DNA of 64,000 nucleotides from Omphalotus guepiniiformis (Eukaryota > Basidiomycota > Agaricomycetes > Agaricales > Omphalotaceae), in NCBI GenBank assembly GCA_028554645.1, contig JAQOOI010000080.1:744001-808000 (forward strand). The letters are read 5' to 3'. The position numbers and the translations under genes were made by a program. Under the pieces are notes generated by a model. It made no database searches. It had not been told where the DNA came from and saw only the letters and a program-made list of their open reading frames with translations. Position 1 is the first letter of the stretch, and the number at the start of each line of letters is the position of its first letter. Below, one piece after another: positions 1 to 11,363 of this stretch.

Positions 1-540
1 GAAAGAGATATTGTATATTGTATGTATGTAAGTATGTATGGAAACAAAAGAGAAAAGTACTGTAATCTGTATCATATGTATTGCATTGCATTTCATAAAT
101 CAAATATTGATTGAGTCATTGCACAGAAATTAGAACCAGGAATGAATCAGGGAACTGAGGGGAAATCAGATGCAGAAAAGACGTGAACTTGTACTTTGAT
201 GATGACAATGATGATGATTGTGTGAATGTTTCAACGGTGACGGTGAGAGCGGGTATACATTCCAGTACTTGAAGACCGAGGATAAGATGAAGATGAGGAT
301 GAGGATGAGAGAAGGGATGCGCGGGAAAAGAAAATCTATGGGGGGGAACCGAGAGGAAAACAGAAAGGGAGAGGTAGCCAGCCACAGAGCAGAGATTAAA
401 GAGAATGCCAAAGAGTGAAGAAAGCGCCTAACACGCCTCCTCCTCCTCCTCCTGCATAACCCGGGATACTTTTTATTTTATTTGACGCCAAAATAAGACG
501 ACTGAGCGGGAGCGGGAGTAAACCAGCCCTTTGATTAAAA
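1..540. other. 3' flank of the Pho80-like cyclin gene
   Basis: No coding region is supported here. The stretch lies directly downstream of the minus-strand cyclin stop codon and is purine-rich on the plus strand, with TGTA/GTAT runs near 20-40 and a GATGAG-type low-complexity run near 285-310. The transcript sense would therefore be pyrimidine-rich, as in a long 3' UTR. Short open frames here are composition artefacts. Confidence 0.5.
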
Positions 541-2642
541 TCAAGGACTAGCCATACTATGATCCTCTTCCTCTCGCTTGCTTCTCCCATTAATCTTCGA
601 CACCCCAGGCTCATGTAACGGCTTCCTCTCAGGAGTCTTCTCTCCCTCCCTAACACCCTCAGCCCTTCCAGCCCTCTCAGGCGTCTTCCCCCCTTCATCA
701 TCATCCTCAAATCCCACAATACCCATCACATGATCGTCCCTATCATCCCGCTCATCATCCCCCTCCCCACCTTCACTCGCCGAACTACATATACTCTGCG
801 CATCCGACGCACGCGAGCTTTTAGAAGACGAAGACGAGCTACCAGTACTCGACCTTGGAGGTTTAATCGTAGGCTCGTCATCCGTCGTCCATCCACCGTC
901 AGTCTCCGTCTCAGCTTCCGTCTCAGTTTCCGTCTCCCCACCATCACCCGCATCTGACTCTGAGTCCTCAGACCCAACAGGAACTATTGACCTCGACATA
1001 GGAACCGCGTGTTCAATTCCATTCAACGCCCCATTCAAAGCATGATGAGGTTGATGCGCAGCGGGATTGATAACCCTCGCCAGCGGATGACCAGGCTCAT
1101 ATCCCCTCTGTGCATACTGCCTCGTCATAGGCATCGCCACCCCCTGCATTATAGTCTGACCCATATGCCCCGGATCAACCACAGACTCCGACTGCATAGG
1201 TGTGGCGTAATTATGTTGATGCGGGTACGACGCATATGCATGATTAGATTGAGAGTTCGTTGACTCGCCTGCTATTTGTCCACCGTACGCATCAAATGCA
1301 CCCATGCTCCGCATAGGAGCAGTCACATCGTTTGCATTCGGGCGTGGAGTCGGAATAGATAGTGTTGGACCAGCATTTCTAGGGTTTGAGAAAGACGAGG
1401 GATTTGATGATAGTGTTGGAGAAGCGATAAACGATGATAAGGAGTCCGAAGAAGATTTCGACGAGAACAATATCAGTTGCTCCGCGTACGCTTGCATCTC
1501 TTGCCGAGGTATGACGAGTCTGAAGTCATTTAGGAGAAGGAATTGGAGCTCGAGCTGATTGAGCTCAGCTTGCGGTAAACCTCCAACCTGCAAACAAGAA
1601 AGAGAGATACCACAAAATGAGTAAAGTGAGATGACGATAAGACTAAACTGACCTTGGCATATCTCGAGTTCGTATAGAAGACGTCACTGAAGAACTTGCT
1701 CGCCACTGTTACTCCAGCAATCACGAGTCGATGGATGTTGTATGAATCAATGACAAAACTGCGGCCGGTCGATTCGGCACTAAGTTTACTCATGCGATCG
1801 AAATACACAAGTAACGAGAGGAAAACCTCGTTGGTCGTAGGGCAATACTTGAGGATACGCAAGAGATACGATTCAAGTGAAATTGTTGGAATGTTCCGAG
1901 CATGGAAAGTGAGAGTGGATGAAGGGGTGGATAAGGCGGAACGAGATGCGGTGGTAAGGGTGTACCAAATAGGCGTATGGTGCTCTGGTGAGACGGGTGA
2001 GGAAGAAGAGGGTGAAGGAACAGCTGAAGCAGACGAAGCAGCATCGAGCTTGTCGTTTGTTGCTGCTATCTGAGTGAGCAGTGAAGCGAGTAGTCTGAGC
2101 AAGTCATTAGAAGGAAATGACTGGATATCAAACGAGGACTCTTGCGCCGGTGCTGGATCGACAGAACTCGGCGGTGTAATTCCATTTGTCTTTGGTACAT
2201 CCGATGGCACCGCTACCGATGATGACGAAGGTGCGGGATGAGAAGGGGTCTGATGACGATGAATTTGGTGCCGAGCGGGTGGCTGCGAAGCATGCCGACT
2301 CGATGACGACGAAGAGCTAGTCATCGACGAGTTTGAGCAGGACCTGGTTGTCGATAACGACGAGGAAGACGACGCTGGAGCTATGTGAGAGGAAGAGGAA
2401 GATTCCCTACTTAGAGTGGGTTTCCTATGGTGATGCTGCCTGTTTCTGGATGAAGATGGAGAAGCTCTATGTGAAACGTCTTGGGAAGAAGAAGGATCAA
2501 AGGGATGCACCAGGGCAAGCATAGCTTTAACGTCGTCCGAAACGACCCGTTGAGAGAAAGAGATAGGTAAGTTTTTGACAAAAGAGCCCCTTCGACGCGG
2601 GGTGGTGTCAATAAGTATGTGATCAACCAATGTCACGTTCAA
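541..2642 (-). CDS. PHO80-type (Pho85-partner) cyclin with long disordered tails
   Basis: Likely a cyclin that binds a Pho85/CDK5-type kinase, as in phosphate, glycogen or cell-cycle signalling. Exons run from 2642 down to 1653 and from 1587 down to 541, giving about 678 residues. The junction joins NSRYAK to VGGLP across a 65-base intron with GTCAG and GCAG ends. The cyclin box spans roughly residues 240-375 and shows the family's SYLLRILKY, YFDRM, YNIHRLVIAGVTVASKFF and the closing LPQAELNQLELQFLLLNDF pattern. Known Pho80 proteins are near 290 residues. Here a Ser/His/Pro-rich N-terminal region of about 230 residues and an acidic C-terminal tail (TETETEAETETD) of about 300 residues flank the box. 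The first ATG in frame was taken as the start. Which of the several Pho80-like paralogues it is cannot be told from the sequence alone. Confidence 0.82.
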
Positions 2643-3780
2643 CGGTCACACCTTTGTAACATCTTCAAGTACTCCTTCAGCGCAGGTCAAAGCCAAGTGG
2701 ATTGCTGCTGTTGTCTCTTCTCTTCAGGTCCATGCACGTTCACAATTATTAGTTTCTCGGTCCCTCGATCGTGTCTTGATATTCAATTGCCACTCTCCAC
2801 TCTACGTTATGTTGCTTTCCACAAATATGTGTTTCACCTGGCTTAGCCAGTAGCATCACCAACGTGGAACGTGGAACGCATGCACCGTGATGCCGTTCAA
2901 CGTTCCAAGCATTGGCGTCAATCATAGCTACCGAGCATCATGCATCATGTCTGAACGCTGTCTATATATACTTGCGCTTGACAGCTTGGTCGCACACTCT
3001 TCTGGTTTTCGAGGACCAAGGGATTGCTCCGACTCGAGCTTAATTTCGGAGGATCATCTCTTCAACACTTATCTATAGGTCATGACATATTGCTATACAT
3101 ACCTCGATATCAACGGCGCTCGGGACTCTGACTAGCCCGGTCTTTAATCTGCGGAGGAATCGATCCTCTCGTCATACAAACCTTTTTTGTGTGAGAATCC
3201 TCGTTCTTCTATTCTTCGCTCACCGGATTTTCTGCTTAGTGTGACTGTCCTCCTGTCTCGTGAACCTGTGTCGCATTCCACTTGTCCAGGTGACAATTCT
3301 TGTGCATTGGTTGTCTTCGCCCCTGCCACAGGATATTATTGGTAGGACCGAGCCAGACCCTACCAGACTCCTCTTTATATTCAACCCCCATCCTTATCAT
3401 ACCTCTTTATGTCCGTTTCCGTATCCCAACAATATTATTTCGTTTCCACAATCGCTTCGCCGTGTGATACCTCCTCGTTAGGAGAACTCCATGCATCGTG
3501 TTTTTCCATGCTAACCATTCAGATTATTCCTAATGACTTCATGTCGACTTCGTTCTTCTCTCATGACATCAGTAATGCCTACAACTTCGCGCTCTACAAA
3601 TGCGGCGAGAAGTCAAGGCCTAATGCGAATAAGAAATGTATAGGTAGGTGAATGAAAAAAAAAATAACATTCATCTTCCGTATGCTGACATTACGGATAT
3701 CACCTATCTACAGAAGTTCAAGAGTCTCCGACCAATCTTCTCCAAGGAAGCAATGTTTTTGCGCTCTCCTTTTCCTGCAT
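2643..3780. other. Intergenic, probable cyclin promoter
   Basis: About 1.1 kb upstream of the minus-strand cyclin and downstream of the next minus-strand gene. Open frames are short and show no recognisable family. A repeated GTGGAACGTGGAACGC pair lies near 2863-2880 and a TATATATA run near 2962. Nothing else is supported. Confidence 0.4.
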
Positions 3781-6297
3781 CTATTTCAAGGCGCTGCGCG
3801 TAACCCTTTTCGCAGCTCTTCTAAGCGCATCTTCGTCTTCTTTCTGAATACCCAAATCACCAAGCGCCGAATTCGCGATATATGCAATCATACGCCACAC
3901 AAGCGCGTTTTCGCTTTCTGCAGCTTGAGGCTCCGTTGCAACATCATTCGCGATTTGGTTCATCGTGGACGAAGACGAAAGGAACCGTTGGATAGTGTCA
4001 AGTTCCTATATCAAAAAATTAATCACCGTCAGTCCTGGTTCAGCGAGTGAACCTTGGTGTCAAAACATACCTCCTGGGTCACCTGTATCTTTCCTTTAAC
4101 CAGTTTCTGCAACAAAGCCGCATAACTCTGTAAACTCGCAAGCGGGTCCTTATTCTCCTTATCCCCAACAATATCTATATCCAACATCCCATCTCCATTT
4201 CCATCGTCGAGTTTTGCCCTTTTTCGTGAAGCTTCCTCTGCACCACGAGTACGTTTGCGAGTACGCCCAGCTGTTTCCTGATCGACATGACCGTCGTCAG
4301 ACAACAGAAGCTCGGGTGGAGGGCTCGAAGACGCTAGACGTTCCAGTTGGCCTCGTGGCTGTAGTGGTGAAAAGAAATCAACACCCCAAAAAAACAAGAT
4401 TTCACTGGGCCACAATACAAGGCCGACGTACCTTCCTCGGTTTTACCGCTCCCACTCCTCGTTTGCTCATATATGCGATGAAATTCATCGTTGCATCCTC
4501 CCCAATCCACGCCTCAGCACGCTCGACGAAACCTTGCAAGCGCGTCTTGTCTGTGCTGACGTATTGCTGAAAGTCCGGCAACCCAGCCCCAGCTTCGGGC
4601 GCGTCTTTCTCGTACGGGCGATCCCTAACGACAAACCTCGTGTTACTCGCGAGCACTTTCCGCATGATAGGTTCCTTCAACGCGAGGTTGTCCTCCCGCT
4701 TCTGTACCAGGTCCTCGTCATAAGCAAGCACCACATCACCCGTGTCGTCTTCTTCGTCATCCGACGCGATCAAAACACCAAGTGGCAAGCCAATTTCCGC
4801 CACCGTAACATCATGATATTCGTCGATCTGGTCCTGGGTTAACGAAGGTTCCTGCTGACGAGGCGCCGCATGCCTTCTGGGACGAAGCTGCTGTAGAGTC
4901 CTGAACGACTTGACTGCACGCGTCGGAACGATATCAGTCGAGTCCTCATCCTCTAGCCCGCTAACGTCGTCCATGGCGGATGATTGAAGAACTGATCCCT
5001 CACGAGAGCTCTCCGTAAAATCCAATTCACCATTCGCGTTACTAGCAAACGCATTCGAAAGCGCGTCGACAAGTCCACCCGTCTGACGACGAGAGCTCCG
5101 TTTGGGAATTGGCGAAGCATCAAGGGTATCCGCCGCGTTGTGATTGAACACAGCGGAGAGCGTTTTAGCAAGGTTCGCAGAAAACCGTTCAACAGAGAAC
5201 TCTTGAACGACCCTCGCTTTGGTCCTTTTAGGAGGAGAATCTGGGAAATCAGCGGCATTGTGTTCGAAAACAGCAGAGAGCGTGTCAGCAAGACTCGAGA
5301 TTTTCCCAGAGGACGCTACACGATCGACTTTCTGCGGAGAATCCGACGCATCACTGATGTTGGCATTATTACGAAAAACGGCAGAAAGCGCATCGGCGAG
5401 GCTGGACGATTGAACAGACGAATGTTCATTCTTTTGGTTCACGTTCCGAGCCGATCGCAACAAGGATGCGTGACCGTTGGACGCAGATTTCGGACCCACA
5501 CGATCAGCCGGTGACCTCGAGCGCCTACTTGCTATTTTCGCGTTTGCGCGTTCAATTGTTCGTGTGCGTTTTACGGCAGTGTCTGAAGTTTTTGCGCTTC
5601 TACCGAAAGACGTCGAGCGGGGTGGAGTTAAAATGACGACGCCGTCAAACGTGGACTTTGGTGGACGAGCTGTCGTGCTTTTACTTGGACCATCGCTGGC
5701 ATTGGATGCTCCAGAGTAGGAAGCACTGCCTGACTTGAAAGACGGCCTCCGACTCGAAGATGCTCCAGTGGAAGATGTCCTACTCGAGGCAGCTGGTTTT
5801 ACAGACCGAGTCGCGTTTTCCGCTTCGTCGTTGCGACTCAATGCTGTATGTTTGACTTGCTTTTGTGTCTTCGGTTTCCGATCGGCAATCCCTGCTTTAT
5901 GGAAATAGCTTCGAATGTCACTGTTTGAGACAGTTGACACGTTTGAATCTTTGAGAGAGCTTTTCGAGGATGAGTTACGAAGTGAAATTTCTCTTGGGTC
6001 ATGAGAAACTACGAGAATCTTACTGAAACAGCTGGGATGATTTGGAGAAATACACATACCTGATAATTGCCTGTGTTTATTGCTTAATGTAGGCCTCTTT
6101 GAATGTGAATCAATGTGCCTGGAGCCTGATAATCTACTGGGAGAGATGTGATCCTCATTGTCGCTAGAATCAGCATCATCCTCTTGAGGCACATGGAGGG
6201 TAGTCCATGACGGTAACATGGCTAATCTAAAACAATTGCAGTGTGAAAAAGATATTCATACTCATAAGACAGTATCTTACTGTGATGATTGATCCAT
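3781..6297 (-). CDS. Unknown nuclear-looking protein with four LSAVF repeats and a PIP-box-like motif
   Basis: I do not recognise the family. The spliced model uses exons 6297-6281, 6226-4432, 4358-4071 and 4005-3781, all with GT/AG ends and matching phases. It gives about 774 residues starting MDQSSQLAMLPSW. A further 51-base in-frame stretch near 6010-6060 has intron-like ends and may also be removed. The protein is Ser/Arg/Lys-rich and mostly disordered. Near residue 90 is SNSDIRSYFHKAG, which fits a PCNA-interacting peptide with Asn in place of Gln. The middle holds four spaced copies of a motif with core LADALSAVF, LADTLSAVF, LAKTLSAVF and LVDALSNAF, each followed by N-A and usually an Asp/Ser-Pro stretch. 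The last 300 residues are more ordered (RFVVRDRPYEKDAP, MNFIAYMSKRG, ALVWRMIAYIANSALGDLG), with a basic KRTRG patch. A replication or chromosome-cycle role is only an inference. Confidence 0.7.
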
Positions 6298-6365
6298 TGC
6301 AGAGTCTGATTCAGGCTGAAGAGTGTCTGCATCAAACAGAAAATCAGTAATGCAAGTGCTGTCAC

Positions 6366-6685
6366 TGTCATGGTTTGGTCAAGTACAGTGCATCCCAAAA
6401 GCTGGGCTCAAAACAACCTAAAGCACTGTGTTGAATGAGTAGAAATTTATGACTGCTTGTGAGCACACACATTACATATCTTCTACTAGGCAGCAATGAC
6501 AGCATACAGAAGGAAGATATATAATGTGTGTGCTTACAAGCAGCAGAAAGAAGCAGTACAAGCTCACCAAATAGGTTAATATGCTTTGAGTAGATGTTTT
6601 TGAATGTGGAAATGTGGTGTAAACATGGTCCATGCATTAAAATGACTTACCAACTTGAAAACTTCACACAGACCAAACCATGACA
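6366..6685. repeat. Foldback/MITE-like element with 15-bp terminal inverted repeats
   Basis: TGTCATGGTTTGGTC at 6366-6380 is repeated as its exact reverse complement at 6671-6685, bounding 320 bases. Inside lies a second, longer inverted repeat (6453-6543). No clear target-site duplication is visible at the borders and there is no coding capacity, so a small nonautonomous element or a structured RNA region are both possible. Confidence 0.45.
6453..6543. repeat. 32-bp imperfect inverted repeat (hairpin)
   Basis: Arms 6453-6484 and 6512-6543 are reverse complements with three mismatches in 32 positions. A 27-base loop separates them. The shared core is TGTGTGCT/AGCACACA. It would form a strong stem in either DNA or RNA. 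Confidence 0.7.
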
Positions 6686-6842
6686 ATATTCAAGGAATCA
6701 TATCACTTACAGGGGCTATTTGAGAGGTTTATATGGTCCAACCTAAGATTTGACGAAGCCAACGGGCTTAGAACAATACTGCTCATCTAATACACATTGG
6801 ATACAGTGTTAGCAAACTATAAGCATAGACAGCAGAAAACGC

Positions 6843-6860
6843 AAAAAAAAAAAAAAAAAA
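6843..6860. repeat. A18 homopolymer
   Basis: Eighteen consecutive A residues followed by GCTTTATTGA. It lies in noncoding DNA close to the foldback element and could be a retroposed tail or simple slippage. Confidence 0.8.
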
Positions 6861-6935
6861 GCTTTATTGAATAGTCAATTGAAAATTGTGATCGTTTTCT
6901 AATCCAGGACCTGCTACAAGACATTTTCAGACTGC

Positions 6936-6978
6936 CAACCGAGAATAATAATAAGACACTTGCTTGAATTCTCGGTTG
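6936..6978. repeat. 11-bp perfect inverted repeat
   Basis: CAACCGAGAAT at 6936-6946 and its reverse complement ATTCTCGGTTG at 6968-6978 are separated by 21 bases. It could form a small hairpin or a two-half binding site. Its function is unknown. Confidence 0.6.
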
Positions 6979-8431
6979 ACAGCACCAGATCATTTGTAAG
7001 CCATGCTTACATAAGTCCAGTTAACTAGTCTCAGATGATGGAAACAGAGGGAAAAAAGGAGAGAAAGCAAGAATTGGAAGTGTAATACAGCTATGAGCTG
7101 CTGGAAGATTCTAGCAGTGATGTGCACCAGTTAAAAAACAAACATAGTGCACTGTCTGTACTAGGTGAACTTCAACACCTTGCATATAACAACTGCACAA
7201 ATAGGAAAGGAAGAAAGCAATCTAAAACAATAAACAGAGGGAGAGTGCAATATTGGTTTGTAATGCAAGTGACAAAGACATTGAAAATGACAAGTTATTG
7301 TCGGTTGACGACATTCGTCGAGTGCAAGTTTTGCAAAGTATGCAAATATGTGATAAACAATAAGGTGAAAGACAGAAGAAGAAGAAAGTCGATTAGAATG
7401 TGGCAGAGGAAGAAGACCAAGTGGCATCACCACTACAGGGCCAGTGGCCAGTACAGAGCCCTGCACAACATAGAACATTGTGCAAGAGATATACAGAAAT
7501 AGCAGGAAATAGCAAGGAAACATGAAGAAAGTATTGAGAATACTCACTTACTCGTGTCTTGAGGTGTCCTGAAGGTGTATGAATGAGAAAAGTCGAAGAA
7601 AAGCTGATCAACAAAGGATGGTGGTCACGGAACAACGAGAAGAATCAGAATTTGTGGTTTCGTGTTTGGCTCTTGTGTGTGGGAATCGACAAACATGCTT
7701 AGTCAGCGGCATGCCAGATTGGGCCGTCTTTGGCCCGCTACTTACCGCGACACAGTCACACTGTTGCTCGCCCGCACTACACTCTCAACTGCACGCTGGT
7801 GCGTTGCTTAATGAGAAATATAGACACCATGACGCTTGAGGGTGTACTTTTGTCCAACTGATTTTTCCACCCGCTCATTACGATTGTGTCTGAAGTAACA
7901 TCACAAAGCATTGATATATCACAAAGCTCAGATATAGCCATTTTCTACAATAACAAGCAAAAACGAGATGATACGTACAGATGTTCGTTATTGAACTCAA
8001 GGGGGTCGGAAGCTGCTTCCCAATCGCATTGGTTCCTCACAAGAGCTCGAGAGTAGACTTTCCACTCCTGGAGCAGTGAGCACCCCTCAAACTTTACAAA
8101 AACCTATCAGGCAGCAATGTGCATTGTTGTGGCTGATGCTCACCGATAATAATCCGGCCTTCGACTCTTTATGATACTCAAAGCCTTACTAAACGCGCTG
8201 CTCGATAAGCAGCCCTATGATATTATTATATGTCAAATTTGTAAACCTGAGAATCAGGACCTGTTGGTATCAGGATCTTCGTGTTAAATCCCCCTTAGTA
8301 TCGATAGTGATTCGGACCAAAATGATTTGCCAGTGCAAGTGAGGATCAGGAAATGCCAGCTCGGCTTCCGTCGAACGAACATGACATGCCGCAAGCCCAA
8401 ATGACATTAAATTAGCAGCAAGGTATATGAA

Positions 8432-9253
8432 TTAAATTTTTCCTATGAATATATTTCTGAACATTTCCCTAGCTGTCACTCTAGAGGTGTGGTACAGCGT
8501 CGGTACATCAAGCGTGGATGTCAGGCCGTCCGCGAAACCGAACGGTAACATCAACGGTATCCATCCTGCCATGAGATATCAGCGACGAGATATCATGCCG
8601 GATATTATTAGTCCACGAACCTCGAGCATACTCTAATGCAAAGCAACCTTTATGCATCTTATATTGCTTCGCCGTTCCTCTTGGTAGATGATGTACGGAT
8701 CCAGCAGGGTACCTCTCCATCTCAAGCTGACCGGGGCTAAATGCCCATTGCTCCCCAACGAGAATGTTGAAATAATCATCCGCAGTGTGGAGACCAGTGT
8801 GCCCTTCCGTACCAAGGGGAGTGCCGAAAATGATTAGGTACTCGGTGATGCTAGCATGGATGATGTACATTGCGCCCATTGCACCACCAGCATTGTTGAA
8901 CACCCACTCGCTAGAGTTCGTGTTGAAAGCAATAGCAGTAGAAGGATACGTGGCCGTAAGGTTCTGAACAATATGTTCAATCATTCCGGCAGTGTCATTC
9001 GGCGACGAAGCAATAGCTGCTTGTGCTAATTCATGAATGCTCGATGGATCGAGGACATACCATCGTTCCTAGAGACGAGTTGAGAGCGTGCCAATTAGAA
9101 TATCCCTGGACCTACTTTTATGGTATCCAGCCAGCCGCAGGTCGCAACAAAGAGGAGAAGCAAGGCAAGTCGCGTAACCCATTTTGTGATCGTGTCCTGC
9201 TGGTTACTCTTTTTCGTCTCGAGTGAACGCTTTCCTTGTCCGCTTGCACCCAT
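8432..9253 (-). CDS. ERG2: C-8 sterol isomerase (ERG2 / sigma-1 receptor family)
   Basis: ERG2 moves the sterol double bond from C8 to C7 in ergosterol synthesis at the ER. Exons 9253-9116, 9068-8621 and 8565-8432 give about 239 residues, close to the usual size. The start MGASGQGKRS is followed by one N-terminal membrane helix (KWVTRLALLLLFVATCGW), then WLDTIKERWYVLDP. Family motifs follow in order: GTEGHTGLHTADDYF, GEQW, YPAGSVHHLPRGTAKQYKM and CFALEYARGWIPLMLPFG. The last motif appears only when the 55-base intron at 8566-8620 is spliced out. Without it the frame runs into an unrelated short tail. The histidines and the conserved acidic residues of the binding pocket are present. The BAHD-like acyltransferase lies 577 bases upstream on the same strand. 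Confidence 0.95.
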
Positions 9254-9830
9254 GCTTTGAATGCCTTGTGTTTGCTGCGGAAAAGAGCAAGTGACTCTGA
9301 GTTTATGTACGAGCTCACTTGCGCGCTTTTCGAATCGGAATTCAGAAGTCGAACGATAATTTCTGCTAGGAAATCACGCGACACTCAACTTACTAAGCGG
9401 CATTCACGCGCCAAGCTGGCTGACCAAGCAAAGCTACGGCAGCTTCCGGGCGCAAAATTACTGTACGGTAACGTGGGCGTATTCGTCAATACGCATGTGT
9501 CATAATATTAAATGTGCGCCAAGTCGCAAGTTGCAACCAAAAACTCTCAGTTGAACTGTTGAAGTTCAAAGTCGTGTATTTCGGTAATTGCAATACAGGT
9601 GAAGTAGAACATTAAAAAATAGCGTAACAGGAGAACTAGTATCTACACTAAATGACAAAACTAGATGACTATGAGTACAACGATCTGCTTCTGAGTACAA
9701 TACATTTGCGTAGCCAGCGTGCTGCTACGAAGCTCCAAACAGCTTCCGACGATGCGCGGAGTAGAATATCTGAAGCAACTAGATCTCCGACATAGAAATC
9801 AATCTGCAACGAAGCACATTGGATTTTCCG
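9254..9830. other. Intergenic, ERG2 promoter and acyltransferase 3' flank
   Basis: No gene is supported. The stretch is the only space upstream of ERG2, so it should hold its promoter. I could not identify a convincing sterol-response element by eye. Confidence 0.4.
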
Positions 9831-11363
9831 TCAGAAGAACTCCGTTATAAGTCTTTCGACTTCCGCGCGCAACAAATTCATTCGAACCTCGTTCAGGGTC
9901 GTATCGATGACGAAGCTGGAATCGGGAAGCCTGCCAGATAAGTAGGCTGAGTTTGTGACTATAAGCCCTGTCGGACTACATGAATATCGGTACCCGCAGA
10001 CTGTGTGTGAGGCCCCGGCGCAGGTCCAGTCGGCCTCTAGAATGCGAGAACTAGAGACATTGGATACCATGAAAATTTCTTCCACATCCGCTTGAAATGG
10101 GACTGCGAAGGAGTTATTCTGCAGTATATGATAGTCACCCAAAACGTGGCTGGCTGAAAGAGACAACCGCGACGTCGTCATCCGATGAACTATTTCGGGA
10201 AGAGGTAGCTCGTTCAATTGCGCAACGGAGAAGAGCGGATAAGGAAGGGGCACCCATGCGTTGTGAGGATATTCGAGGATCGATTTATCGTCAGAAAGCA
10301 AAGATCGAAAAGAGGCGATATTGCTACAATGGACAGTTCTGGAACATGGAGTACCAGAGGAGTAGATTGTCTGTCAACAATGCATGTCGTAAGAAAACAG
10401 CTCTGAGAAGCATTTCATAAAGTCACCTTCATTAACCAGGCGACCAGCACGTCTCCCGTGCTCACCCGTATCGTGCCTTGATACTTTTCTTGCAGATAGT
10501 CGCGAACGCCTCGAACAAGCCCAGAAATTGCAGGTTCCGGAATGATAAATATTTGCGCGCGAGCCTTGCGCCACCATACCTCGCACGCATGCCGGAAAAT
10601 CATTCTCAGTGCGCCAAATGTACCCATAGGAGTGAATTCGCGACAATCTGGAAAATCCCTGAGTGTTCTCCGATGTTCTTGAGTTGCCTCGTCCAAGGCA
10701 GACTGCAGCGGATTAATGTTCAAGCCTTCTGTAGGTAAGGGTGGTACATCCCAATCTCGTCCACTGAGTTCGGAGATCACAGCATTGACCACCAAAGTAG
10801 CTCCTGTTCCATCAAAGATCCCATGACAGCGAGCAAAGCCAATACAGGTGTATGTTGGTCCATTCGAAGAAGCAGGGAAGCGAGTTAGGTGCCAACATGT
10901 TAGGGGATGTTGGTTCGACTTCCATGCCTTGTAACCTCGAGGGGTAGAAGGGTGTATGAATATAGAACTTGGAAATGATCGAGTGCTGAAGGCTAACGGG
11001 ACGGATACATATTGAGACAGAGGCTCTTGAGATACTGTCTCTGTGAGGGTGAAAGTACTGTAGCTCGGATGAAGCGGGCCCAAAGGTATTCTGAGGAACC
11101 ATTGGTCCTATCACGAACGAGGGGATCAATTAATGTCATGTAAAATTTGTTTACGACCTACTCACTCGCTGATCCTTCTTACAATCCAAGCGTCCCGCAA
11201 GCATTCGCCATTTATCGGTAACACGTGCAAGAGCGGAAGCCAATGCCTCAATATCAATGTCGCCCTCTACAAGCCAGCCGGTGACAAAAGTCGACCTCTC
11301 GAGCAAGTGGTCAAAGAGGGTGAGAGGGTAAATTGCAAACGATCCGTGTGGTGCAAGAGCCAT
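9831..11363 (-). CDS. BAHD-like acyltransferase (fungal transferase family)
   Basis: Likely transfers an acyl group from acyl-CoA to an alcohol or amine of a specialised metabolite; the substrate is unknown. Exons 11363-11166, 11107-10427 and 10370-9831 join in phase and give about 472 residues, normal for the family. The start MALAPHGSFAIYPL is followed by the typical early region ALARVTDKWRMLAGRL. The HxxxD active-site motif is present as HGIFDGTGA near residue 155. The C-terminal DFGWG motif of plant BAHD enzymes is not seen; the corresponding area reads ADWTCAG, which is common for divergent fungal members. A CoA-dependent function is family knowledge. A role on sterols would be only a guess from the neighbouring ERG2 gene. 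Confidence 0.82.

Larger units (their letters stand above)
6298..8431. other. AT-rich intergenic region with foldback element
   Basis: About 2.1 kb without a supported gene. The left half (6300-7560) is AT-rich and holds the inverted repeats and the A tract listed separately. The right half contains short repeats such as TCACAAAGC twice near 7905-7930. Long open frames on the minus strand near 7160-7640 arise from pyrimidine-rich composition and match no family. A possible noncoding 5' exon of the minus-strand gene, with a GTAAGT donor near 7550, cannot be excluded. Confidence 0.4.

Noticed and set aside
5140..5514. Plus-strand frames inside the LSAVF-repeat gene
   Set aside because: Shadows of the repeated minus-strand motif. 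Their repeated look comes from the real gene.
7890..8330. Possible transposase remnant
   Set aside because: Some short in-frame pieces exist, but no catalytic motif or terminal repeat could be recognised.
8508..8620. Unspliced C-terminus of ERG2 ending RFRGRPDIHA
   Set aside because: Splicing the 55-base intron restores the family motif ARGWIPLMLPFG, so the read-through tail is not used.
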